Part shown: in pieces, positions 41,339 to 48,419 of the stretch
How positions within the stretch are numbered: position 1 is the stretch's first letter
How the letters are laid out: each line of letters begins with the position of its first letter
Origin: Variovorax sp. WDL1
Lineage (GTDB): Bacteria; Pseudomonadota; Gammaproteobacteria; Burkholderiales; Burkholderiaceae_C
Direction: 5' to 3'
Assembly (NCBI RefSeq): GCF_001541225.1
Contig: NZ_LMTS01000030.1
Location: 1 to 64,000 of the forward strand
DNA length: 64,000 nucleotides
Translations under genes and position numbers: made by a program
The notes under the pieces: generated by a model
Told to the model about the DNA's origin: nothing
Seen by the model: only the letters and a program-made list of their open reading frames with translations
The model's database searches: none

Positions 41339-42157
41339 ATGAAGCTCCTCGCCCTTTCAGACCTGCACCTCGAGTTCGGCACCTTCCGCGTGCCGAAGTT
41401 CGAGGCCGACGTCGTGATCCTGGCAGGCGACATCGCGGCGACGGCGGCCAAGGCGCTTCGGTGGGCCCAGCGGCCCGACAACTTCGGTGAGCAGACGCCC
41501 ATCGTCTTCGTACCCGGCAACCATGAGTTCTACGGCGGCGTGATGGACACGACGCTCGAGGACATGGACCGTGCCGCCTCTGGCAACGTCCACGCGCTGA
41601 ATTCCGGCGAGGTCGTGCTGCAGGGTGTCCGGTTCCTCGGAACTACGCTCTGGACCGACTTTGCGCTCGCGATCAAGACAGGCGAGGGCACCATGAGCGA
41701 CGTTCCTCGCGCGATGGAGGCCGCACGGTCGAGCATGAATGACTACCGGCGCATCCGAGTGGTTGAGGCCGTAAGCCGTCGTGGCGCCACCAAACGAGAG
41801 AAGCGCCGCTTGGCTCCGGAGGACACAGCCGCTCTTCACCTCAGACAGCGGCAGTGGCTCGCCGACAGGCTTGTCGAACCTTTCGACGGGCCCACGGTCG
41901 TCGTCACGCATCATGCTCCTCATCGCGGCTCGCTGCATCCGAGGTTCGCCTCGAACTGGGTCTCGACGGCGTACGTGAATGAGCTCCCTGAGAGCTTCTT
42001 CAAGGTAGCGGCCTGCTGGATTCATGGACACACGCATGAGAGCATGGACTATCGCGTCGGCAACACGCGCGTCGTGTGCAACCCGCGCGGCTACGCGAGC
42101 TCATTCGAACCCGAGCTGAATCCCGCATTCAATCCGGCGCTGATCATCGAGATCTAG
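41339..42157 (+). CDS. Calcineurin-type metallophosphoesterase 1
   Basis: 272 residues. Metal-binding motifs in order: SDLHLEF (DxH, about 7-13), ILAGDIA (GDxx), VFVPGNHEFYG (GNHE), VVVTHHAPHRG, and WIHGHTHESMDYRVG (GHTH). Such enzymes hydrolyse phosphodiesters, nucleotides or phosphoproteins, using two metal ions. ATG at 41339; the frame's 80-residue extension is antisense to the neighbouring gene. It precedes the PP-loop gene by 76 nt in the same direction, beginning a right-pointing series. A phage/plasmid nucleotide-repair role is possible but not demonstrated. Confidence 0.85.
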   Translation: MKLLALSDLHLEFGTFRVPKFEADVVILAGDIAATAAKALRWAQRPDNFGEQTPIVFVPGNHEFYGGVMDTTLEDMDRAASGNVHALNSGEVVLQGVRFLGTTLWTDFALAIKTGEGTMSDVPRAMEAARSSMNDYRRIRVVEAVSRRGATKREKRRLAPEDTAALHLRQRQWLADRLVEPFDGPTVVVTHHAPHRGSLHPRFASNWVSTAYVNELPESFFKVAACWIHGHTHESMDYRVGNTRVVCNPRGYASSFEPELNPAFNPALIIEI

Positions 42158-42233
42158 CTTCTACTTCGCGCCGAGCCGACTGCGCGAACATATTTTCTCG
42201 ATCTGCCCTAGCGCGATTCCGAGTGCGGTACGT

Positions 42234-43286
42234 ATGCTGGTCTGCATGACCCTGCTTGCCACCGAGCCCACCTCCAAAGCCGAGGACGAACTCACCTACA
42301 TCGAGGACGACGGAACGCCGGACCTCAGGTCCTACGACCGATTCGTGTGCTTCTTCTCCACGGGTAAGGACAGCCTGGCGTCGGTGCTCCACCTGCTCGA
42401 TCTGGGTGTGCCGGCAAGCAAGATCGAACTGCACCACCATAACGTCGACGGCGACCCCGATGCGGGCGAAGGCCTGATGGATTGGCCTGTGACGCTCGCC
42501 TACGGCCAGGCCGTGGCGCGGCACCTGGGCATGGAGTTCGTCACATCCTGGCGAGAAGGTGGGATTGAGCGAGAGATGTGTCGTCAGGACACGCGCACCG
42601 CGCCGGTGGTGTTCTACAAGGATGGCAAACGCATCGAAGTCGGCGGCGTGAATGGCCCTTTGGGCACGCGGCGCAAGTTCCCGCAGCAAAGCGCCTCGCT
42701 CTCGACGCGCTGGTGCTCGAGTGCCGCCAAGATCGATGTGGGCGCGTCATACCTGCGCAATGACCTTAAGTTTCGCAATCAGCGCACGCTCGTGGTCACC
42801 GGGGAACGCGCCGAGGAATCCAGCTCGCGGGCGCGCTATGCCACCTTCGAGCGGCATCGCACCGACAGCCGCCACGGAAAGACTGCCCGGCATATCGACC
42901 ATTGGCGAGCGGTGCATGGGTGGTCAGAGGCACAGGTGTGGGCCATCATCGAAAAGCACCGCCTGGAAGTCCACCCAGCGTACCGTCTAGGTTACGGACG
43001 TGTCTCATGTCAGTTTTGCATCTTCGGATCCAAAGACCAATGGGCCACGAATCGTGCGATCGCGCCACGAGCCTTCAGCCGGATTGCAGCGTACGAGCAG
43101 GACTTCGGCGTGACGATCCATCGCAAGCTCGCCGTCGGCGCACTGGCTGATCTGGGCGCGCCCTACCCCGCGGCAACGGGCTTCTGGCTCGAGTGCGCGA
43201 TGTCGACCACCTTTGATGCGCCGATCGTTGTGGAAAGCTGGAAGCTACCTGCAGGAGCGTTCGGCGAGAGCTGCGGTCCTACCTGA
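42234..43286 (+). CDS. PP-loop ATPase, PAPS-reductase-like family
   Basis: 350 residues. The PP-loop is FFSTGKDSLASVLHL (about 40-54), followed by a helical insertion and TLVVTGERAEESSSRA, the conserved region before the C-terminal SCQFCIFGSKDQW Cys pair. Proteins of this family adenylate a substrate and transfer sulfur or use PAPS; phage and plasmid versions, including DndC-like ones, are mostly uncharacterised. None of the Dnd partner genes is present, so DNA phosphorothioation is not supported. Followed after 8 nt by an 86-residue hypothetical gene. ATG at 42234 used; a second ATG is four codons on. Confidence 0.82.
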   Translation: MLVCMTLLATEPTSKAEDELTYIEDDGTPDLRSYDRFVCFFSTGKDSLASVLHLLDLGVPASKIELHHHNVDGDPDAGEGLMDWPVTLAYGQAVARHLGMEFVTSWREGGIEREMCRQDTRTAPVVFYKDGKRIEVGGVNGPLGTRRKFPQQSASLSTRWCSSAAKIDVGASYLRNDLKFRNQRTLVVTGERAEESSSRARYATFERHRTDSRHGKTARHIDHWRAVHGWSEAQVWAIIEKHRLEVHPAYRLGYGRVSCQFCIFGSKDQWATNRAIAPRAFSRIAAYEQDFGVTIHRKLAVGALADLGAPYPAATGFWLECAMSTTFDAPIVVESWKLPAGAFGESCGPT

Positions 43287-43294
43287 ACAAGAGC

Positions 43295-43555
43295 ATGGCA
43301 ATCATCACCCCTTCCGAAGTGCCGCGGTCATTGCGGCCCTCCGTGCGCAACCCGCTGATCGAGTTGCCAGCGGCGCGCGAGATCCAGTCTCTGCCTGAGG
43401 ACACACGCAAACACCTGCGCGCCCTGCTGCTCGACATCCGCGCAAGCGCTCAGATGAAAGCGCAGCATTCGTGGCGCTTCTCGAAGGCCCCGATGGCCTT
43501 CTACTGGAAGGTAGTCGCGGTCTACGCGGGGCACATCGCGCGCTTGCTCAGGTAA
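43295..43555 (+). CDS. Small hypothetical protein downstream of the PP-loop gene
   Basis: 86 residues (AIITPSEVPRSLRPSVRNPL ... MKAQHSWRFSKAPMAFYWKV). Basic, likely soluble with one amphipathic C-terminal helix. Starts 8 nt after the PP-loop stop, consistent with co-translation. No family recognised; function may relate to its neighbour. Confidence 0.55.
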   Translation: MAIITPSEVPRSLRPSVRNPLIELPAAREIQSLPEDTRKHLRALLLDIRASAQMKAQHSWRFSKAPMAFYWKVVAVYAGHIARLLR

Positions 43556-43709
43556 CGGCGTGCGAGGGGCAATGAACGACCGCTTCGCAGAAACTCGTTC
43601 GGCCGCTATCCGCCCTACGGTCGCGCCGCGCAGCGTCCACAATGCGGCCCGCGACCGACCACTCGCAACCGCGGCTCGAGGAACAAACCTCCTCCGATGC
43701 GAAGGACGG

Positions 43710-43856
43710 CTACGACCGAATGCCGAACACCGACAGAATGATCGCGGCCAGAGTCAGTGCTACCGGAAGCTTCTGAGCGGCGAGCACGCGGGCCTGCACG
43801 CTTGACAGCTTCGATGGCAATGCAAGATTCGCTTCGGAATGAAGAGGCGTGGACAT
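43710..43856 (-). CDS. 48-residue single-span membrane peptide
   Basis: Short frame with a strong start: AAGGAG seven bases before ATG 43856. The peptide begins STPLHSEANLALPSKLSSVQ and has one hydrophobic span (about 28-45; LPVALTLAAIILSVFGI) ending RS. Small hydrophobic peptides of this size can be type I toxins or membrane-protein modulators, but no antisense RNA promoter was identified. The gene lies alone in the 518-bp gap between two right-pointing genes. Support comes from the ribosome-binding site and TM segment; moderate doubt remains. Confidence 0.45.
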   Translation of the reverse strand: MSTPLHSEANLALPSKLSSVQARVLAAQKLPVALTLAAIILSVFGIRS

Positions 43857-44073
43857 GGTGGCAACTCCTTAGATGTCGACGAGCCGATTGCTCGCATGCC
43901 TCAAAGGTAATCCTCACGGCGCGCGTCAGAGCGCGTCTGCCGGCGACGCGGTGTTTCCGTTTCTGTATCAATCGGACCTCCCGGGGTCAGGGGCGGCCGA
44001 TTCCTCCATAACGGAACTCCCCTGCCGACTTTCCCATCCTTACTCCAAGAGCTGACAAACTCGGCTCCACCAA

Positions 44074-44862
44074 ATGATCAGTTCCCAGCAACCTCCATCC
44101 TCGCGGACAGCCAGCAGCGCGGTGCCGAAGCTGATGTTCTTCGGTGATCCGCACGGGGACTTCAAGCCCATCATCGCCGCGGTCCAGCGCTATCGGCCCG
44201 AGGCGATCATCCTGCTCGGCGATGTCCAGGCGCGGCAGCCGCTGCACGTCGAGCTCCGGTCGATCCGCGACCTCACGCAGATCTGGTTCATTCACGGCAA
44301 TCACGACACCGACTCAGATGCCGACTATGACAACCTGTGGGGCTCGGAACTGGCCGATCGGAACCTGCACGGCCGAGTCGTCGAGATCGCTGGCTACCGG
44401 GTCGCGGGCCTGGGCGGCGTCTTTCGCGGGAGGATCTGGAATCCTGACGAGCCGAAGGCTAACGCGCCTTTCCGCTCCCGCGCCGACCTCCTGCGCCATG
44501 TGACTCGAGGCGGTACGGTGGAGGGCCCATGGCGCGGTGGCTTCGCGCGCAAGCACCTGTCCAGCATCTTCCTCTACGAATACGAGGCGATGCTCGGGCT
44601 GGAGGCCGATATTCTTGTGTCGCATGAGGCGCCGGCGGCGGCCCCCGGAGGCGCCTACGCGGGCCGTCATATTGGCTTCCAGGCGATCGACCATCTCGCA
44701 GTCTCCATGGGTGCATCTTTAGCCGTGCATGGGCACCACCACCGAGCTATCGACTACGTCCACGAGGGGCTGATGTCGGCGTCCGCGCCTTTCCGGGCCT
44801 TCGGCGTGGACATGGGGTCGCACCTGGCCTGGCCGCTCGTCGACGGAAGAGGGCCGCGTTGA
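44074..44862 (+). CDS. Calcineurin-type metallophosphoesterase 2
   Basis: 262 residues, unlike phosphoesterase 1 outside motifs: FFGDPHGDF (DxH), ILLGDVQ (GD), FIHGNHDTDSD (GNHD), ILVSHEAPAAAPGG and AVHGHHHRAIDY (GHHH). The four-base overlap of its stop with the TTG start of the HAD gene implies co-translation and a joint function. Start ATG 44074 taken; the first 20 residues are polar and could be trimmed to the Met at residue 21. Likely to act on phosphate monoesters or diesters, for example in nucleic-acid end processing (inferred). Confidence 0.83.
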   Translation: MISSQQPPSSRTASSAVPKLMFFGDPHGDFKPIIAAVQRYRPEAIILLGDVQARQPLHVELRSIRDLTQIWFIHGNHDTDSDADYDNLWGSELADRNLHGRVVEIAGYRVAGLGGVFRGRIWNPDEPKANAPFRSRADLLRHVTRGGTVEGPWRGGFARKHLSSIFLYEYEAMLGLEADILVSHEAPAAAPGGAYAGRHIGFQAIDHLAVSMGASLAVHGHHHRAIDYVHEGLMSASAPFRAFGVDMGSHLAWPLVDGRGPR

Positions 44863-45314
44863 TCCTCTTCCTGGACTTCGATGGCGTCCTGCATCCGGAA
44901 GGCGAAGGGCACCTTCCCAACGACGGCACCGACTTCTGCTTTTTGCCCCGGCTGGAGGCGCTGCTGCGCGAGTTCCCGCACGTGCGCATCGTCATCAGCT
45001 CGATGTGGCGCGAACGCCTCTCGCTCGATGAGCTGCGCGAGTTCTTCTCGCCCGACATTGGCCCACGCATCATCGGGGCTACGCCGCTCCCAAAGCGCGA
45101 CAACGCCGGCTACGTGCACGCTCGCCGGGAGGGCGAGATCTGCGAATGGCTCGCGGCGAATGGAGGCGTTGAACAGCCGTGGGTCGCCCTTGATGACGCG
45201 GAGTGGCAGTTCGACCGGCACGTCAATCGCCTGGTCGCGTGCGGATCGTTCGTTGGGTTCGATGACGACGCGACGCAGGCCCTCCGCGCTCACCTCGACG
45301 CGTCACGCCTGTAG
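44859..45314 (+). CDS. HAD-superfamily phosphatase of the Swiss-Army-Knife RNA-repair type
   Basis: 151 residues with the HAD nucleophile motif ILFLDFDGVLHPEG (DxD at 6 and 8), motif II Ser in VRIVISSMWRERL, and motif III/IV VALDDAEWQFD. The short cap-less form with FLDFDGVLHP is that of the HAD domain found in multidomain RNA-repair proteins; as a free-standing protein its substrate is unknown. TTG start at 44859, sharing TTGA with the stop of phosphoesterase 2. The pair could carry out 3'- and 5'-phosphate removal on nucleic acid ends, an inference from context. Confidence 0.72.
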   Translation: MILFLDFDGVLHPEGEGHLPNDGTDFCFLPRLEALLREFPHVRIVISSMWRERLSLDELREFFSPDIGPRIIGATPLPKRDNAGYVHARREGEICEWLAANGGVEQPWVALDDAEWQFDRHVNRLVACGSFVGFDDDATQALRAHLDASRL

Positions 45315-45368
45315 GCCCGACGGCCGCCCGTAGCAAATCGCGATCGGCGAAGTGAAGCAGCTTCTGCC

Positions 45369-45398
45369 TTGCGCGAATCGATCGCGGATCAGCATACT
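45369..45398 (+). promoter_or_regulatory. Candidate sigma70 promoter before the VVA0879-like gene
   Basis: TTGCGC (45369-45374), 18-nt spacer, CATACT (45393-45398), 29 nt upstream of the GTG start at 45428. Each hexamer keeps 4 of 6 consensus bases. Weak by itself, but the only such pair in the gap. Confidence 0.3.
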
Positions 45399-45427
45399 GT
45401 TTTCACATCTCGCGTCAGGCCCATACC

Positions 45428-45802
45428 GTGAACACAAATCAGACCTCCCAGCCCATCGGGGCCAACGGCCTTTCCGACTCGATCCTCTCCGCTGAGCAAT
45501 GGCGCGCCGAAGCCTCCCGGCTGTTCGGGCCAGATCCCCTGAAGTGGCGGTTTGTGTGCCCGAGCTGCGGCCACGTTGCCGCCGTCGAGGATTGGAAGAA
45601 CGCCGGCGCGAAGGACACACAAGCCGCGTTCTCCTGCCTCGGTCGCTTCCTCGGCGCCGACGACTCACACACCTTCAAGAAGGATGGCGGCCCGTGCAAC
45701 TACGCCGGCGGTGGCCTGATCGGCCTGAACCCGGTCGCGGTTCGCAGCGAGAGCGGCGCGATCACGCGCGTATTTGCCTTCGCCGGGCCCGCCCATGCTT
45801 GA
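45428..45802 (+). CDS. VVA0879-like zinc-ribbon protein
   Basis: 124 residues: FVCPSCGHVAAVEDWKNAGA with a CxxC pair, AAFSCLGRFLGAD, and GGPCNYAGGGLIGLNPV. The CPSCGH...FSCxGR...GPCNYAGGGLxGLNPV pattern is that of small proteins of phages and plasmids known as the VVA0879 family; function unknown. Start is GTG at 45428. The next gene overlaps its stop by 8 bases. Confidence 0.7.
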   Translation: MNTNQTSQPIGANGLSDSILSAEQWRAEASRLFGPDPLKWRFVCPSCGHVAAVEDWKNAGAKDTQAAFSCLGRFLGADDSHTFKKDGGPCNYAGGGLIGLNPVAVRSESGAITRVFAFAGPAHA

Positions 45803-46184
45803 TGTGCAACCGTTCACCGACAAGCAATGGTGGAGCATGTGCGATGCGCAGATGTCGATGCCCGAACCGCTCGCCAAGTCCGACTTGAACCGGCCGTTCG
45901 TCTACGACCGGCGCTATGGCGTCTTCTACGTTCCACCGGGCCACCATCAGCACGCGATGAGCATCCTGCTCGCGTTCAGGCATGGCCACACGAAGGGAAT
46001 CGCGGTGGCCAAGCACCTGGGCCTGAAATTCTCGCAAGGGACCGCCGACGAGTGGCTCCGCACGACGCCGGGCGCCTGCTTTCTCAGTTCTGTAGGGAAG
46101 GACGTCCTTGCTGGCACCCGCGACTCGCTGAGCGTGCTCGAGAAGCGGATCATTGGAAGAAGGATTGCGTATGCGTTCGAATGA
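45795..46184 (+). CDS. Hypothetical protein overlapping the VVA0879-like gene
   Basis: 129 residues (LDVQPFTDKQWWSMCDAQMS ... GKDVLAGTRDSLSVLEKRII), no TM or known domain. ATG at 45795 lies within the last codons of the upstream gene (8-bp overlap), and the next start (46171) lies within its own end, so a packed operon is clear. The function cannot be deduced. Confidence 0.6.
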   Translation: MLDVQPFTDKQWWSMCDAQMSMPEPLAKSDLNRPFVYDRRYGVFYVPPGHHQHAMSILLAFRHGHTKGIAVAKHLGLKFSQGTADEWLRTTPGACFLSSVGKDVLAGTRDSLSVLEKRIIGRRIAYAFE

Positions 46185-46357
46185 GGGCGTGGTCCAACCA
46201 GCTGCGCACCCGCGCCAACTCGAGCTGCATTGCCAGCGCTGGAATCACCGTCGCGCAAGCTACAGGCCCGCCGGCGAAGTCTTCGATCCGCGCCGCGCCG
46301 GCGTCGAGCCGATCGAAGAGCGCGAGGCGAAGGCCTTCGTCGAAATCTTGGTTCGCA
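46171..46357 (+). pseudogene. N-terminal fragment of a plasmid/phage protein, cut off by a junction
   Basis: From ATG 46171 (14 nt inside the previous gene) the frame reads QLELHCQRWNHRRASYRPAG, EVFDPRRAGVEPIEEREAKA and FVE, then enters sequence that in another frame is the start of the DUF4942 gene. I recall a widespread family beginning WRxRRxSYRPxGExIDPRRYGVxxIDExxAKxFVxxHHYSGSYPAAR (Mom/GNAT-like); the HHYSGSYPAAR part is missing. If so, a deletion has removed most of it and brought the next gene close. Interpretation is tentative. Confidence 0.4.
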
Positions 46358-47983
46358 ATGAACCGCAACGCCCAAGAACTACAGGCCGTCGAGCGCGCCG
46401 AAACCGAGCTGGTCGACGAGAGCGCAACCTTCTTTGCGCCGGTGAGCAGCGACGTGCTCGACGAGCTGCTCGGCCAGTACCAGGCGCGAAAGCGCAGCAT
46501 CGAACAACTCGCCGACGCGTTGCTTGGTGAGGAGTTCAGAGCGGCGATGAGCTATTTCCTGGAAGCCAGCGAGATCAGGCGCGGGCACCACTTCTCCATC
46601 AGCTCGCTGGCCGACGTGGACGGTGCGATGTCCGTGCTCGATGCGAGCTACTGGTCCAAGGCCCTCGCGCTCACCGACGTCCTGGATTGCATGCCGCAAA
46701 GCCGCCGCGACCAATGGAACACAGCGATCGCCGATCGCAAGACGGTGCCATTCACTGAAGAGGCGGTCAGGCCCACCATTGCAGATCTGCTGGCCTCGCG
46801 CCACAAGTTCTTTTGCGAGCGCGTGGACGGCATCTTCCGAGGTCTCTCGGGGACCCATGTCACGAATCAACCGCAGGGATTCTCGAAGCGGATGATCCTC
46901 AGCTACGTCCTCAGCGATGGTTACCCGAACCACAGCCGCGCGGGACTCATCAACGACCTGCGCTCGGTTATCGCGACCTTCATGGGCCGCCCGGGACTGA
47001 AGCACTATGAAACGGCCAACGTGCTTCGCCGCATCGCCGAGAGCGGTGCATGGGGCGAATGGCACGACATCGATGGCGGCGCGCTGCGCATCCGCATCTA
47101 TCGGGGGGTTGGGACCGCGCACCTCGAGATCAACCCGGAGATCTCCTACCGGCTCAACAGCGTGCTGGCCAGCCTGTACCCCATGGCCATCCCGGCCAAG
47201 TTCCGGGCGCGCCCGACGTCGAAGCCGAAGACCTTCAAGCTGATGGAGCGTCCCCTGCCCTTCGCGGTACTGCGCCTGCTGGAAGCTGGCGGCGTGGGTC
47301 GCCACGAAGCGGCAGGCACCTGGGAGTTCTCGCTCTCCTACAGCGGAAAGGACGAAGGTAAGCACGCCCTCCGCGAGGCCGAACGTGTGCTGGAGGCGAT
47401 CGGGGGCGTGCCCTCGAGGTACGGCTACACCTTCGACTTCAACCCGACCGCCGTGCTCAACAAGATCCGCATCTCCGGGTGCATCCCGGATGCCGCGTCC
47501 TTCCAGTTCTACCCAACGCCGAGCACAGTCGCAGAAGCTGTCTACGAGATGCTTGGTGCGGACGGCCCCGAGGACAACTATCTCGAGCCGAGCGCCGGCA
47601 TAGGCGGTCTTGCCGGGCTGCTGCCAGCCGAACGGACCACGTGCGTCGAGATCTCGGGCCTGCGGTGCGACGTTCTGCGCGCAAGGGGCTACCAGGCGCA
47701 CCAGGCGGACTTCATCGCCTGGGCGACCGCTCAGCGCGCCGGCAGCACCAGGTGGACGAAGTGCCTGATGAACCCGCCCTTTGCGGACGGCCGTGCGCTG
47801 GCGCACCTGCACGAAGCCTCGACCTTGGTCCAGGCCGGCGGCCGGATCGTGGCCATCCTGCCGGCGTCCATGCGCGGCAAGGATCTGCTCGAAGGCTGGG
47901 CGGGGGAATGGTCCGGCGTGTTCTCGAACGAGTTCGCCGGTACCGGGGTCAGCGTGGCCATCTACGCTGCAACCAAGCCGTGA
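46358..47983 (+). CDS. DUF4942 / SAM-dependent DNA methyltransferase-like protein
   Basis: 541 residues. The N-terminal 350 residues match DUF4942-type sequence (FRGLSGTHVTNQPQGFSKRM, VATFMGRPGLKHYET-like region); the C-terminus is a methyltransferase: FQFYPTPSTVAEAVYEMLG, EPSAGIGGLAGLLP (motif I), DFIAWA, and KCLMNPPFADGRALAHLHEA (motif IV NPPF). NPPF-type motif IV is that of adenine-N6 enzymes. It starts 21-26 nt after a broken gene and is followed by hipBA. No restriction enzyme is nearby, so an anti-restriction or epigenetic role is more likely than R-M. Confidence 0.82.
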   Translation: MNRNAQELQAVERAETELVDESATFFAPVSSDVLDELLGQYQARKRSIEQLADALLGEEFRAAMSYFLEASEIRRGHHFSISSLADVDGAMSVLDASYWSKALALTDVLDCMPQSRRDQWNTAIADRKTVPFTEEAVRPTIADLLASRHKFFCERVDGIFRGLSGTHVTNQPQGFSKRMILSYVLSDGYPNHSRAGLINDLRSVIATFMGRPGLKHYETANVLRRIAESGAWGEWHDIDGGALRIRIYRGVGTAHLEINPEISYRLNSVLASLYPMAIPAKFRARPTSKPKTFKLMERPLPFAVLRLLEAGGVGRHEAAGTWEFSLSYSGKDEGKHALREAERVLEAIGGVPSRYGYTFDFNPTAVLNKIRISGCIPDAASFQFYPTPSTVAEAVYEMLGADGPEDNYLEPSAGIGGLAGLLPAERTTCVEISGLRCDVLRARGYQAHQADFIAWATAQRAGSTRWTKCLMNPPFADGRALAHLHEASTLVQAGGRIVAILPASMRGKDLLEGWAGEWSGVFSNEFAGTGVSVAIYAATKP

Positions 47984-48034
47984 GCCAGGGCGAGGCGCGA
48001 GGCGAGCCGCCGCGGAGCGTGGTAGGGTCTTCGA

Positions 48035-48058
48035 TAAAACGCCATATTTGGCGTATTA
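48035..48058 (+). promoter_or_regulatory. Inverted repeat overlapping the hipB start codon
   Basis: TAAAACGCCA-TATT-TGGCGTATTA, 9 of 10 arm positions complementary, with the last base being the A of ATG. HipB-type repressors bind such dyads at their own promoter. A bound dimer here would block initiation of transcription or translation. Role inferred from position. Confidence 0.6.
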
Positions 48059-48414
48059 TGGAGACCATGCCTGCCCTGTCCATCAAGGCTGAAACTGCTG
48101 TCATCGCTCTTTCGCAGACGTTGCGTTCCTTACGCCTGCAGCATGGCGAGTCACAGGCCATGGCTGCACAGCGAATCGGTGTGGGTCTGCGCACCTATCA
48201 GCGCATGGAGTCGACCGAACCCTCCGCCGGTCAGATCGGCGTTCCGGCCGGCGGAGTTGCCATCGGCGACTTCATCATGGCGCTGGAGGTCTACGGCGTC
48301 GATGTGGTCGAGGCGCTCACACAGCTGCCCCAGAGTGCGTCGCCAGTATCTGGCGCGCGCCGAGAGCGCGGGCGCACGCCCAAGCCCTGCCGGCCGAGCA
48401 TCCCTTCCTCCTGA
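48058..48414 (+). CDS. hipB: HipB-like XRE-family helix-turn-helix antitoxin/repressor
   Basis: 118 residues. HTH (about 25-75): LSQTLRSLRLQHGESQAMAA then QRIGVGLRTYQRMES, typical XRE. The C-terminal 40 residues are basic and low in complexity (GARRERGRTPKPC). The gene precedes hipA by 5 nt, forming a toxin-antitoxin-like pair in which HipB binds HipA and the operator at 48035-48058. Start ATG 48058 (an internal ATG at 48067 is possible). Confidence 0.8.
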   Translation: METMPALSIKAETAVIALSQTLRSLRLQHGESQAMAAQRIGVGLRTYQRMESTEPSAGQIGVPAGGVAIGDFIMALEVYGVDVVEALTQLPQSASPVSGARRERGRTPKPCRPSIPSS

Positions 48415-48419
48415 GGCAC

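Noticed and set aside
42234-43286. DndC-based phosphorothioation system
   Set aside because: Only the PP-loop protein is present. DndA, B, D and E are missing, so the system call is not supported.
43561-43971. Larger frames in the 43.6-44.0 kb gap
   Set aside because: They conflict with the well-started 48-codon gene on the same strand or are Arg-rich; none has a motif.
46379-47812. Long open frame (477 codons) on the minus strand
   Set aside because: It lies entirely antisense to the DUF4942 methyltransferase-like gene and arises from high GC at third positions. Product is Arg/His/Gly-rich with no motif.
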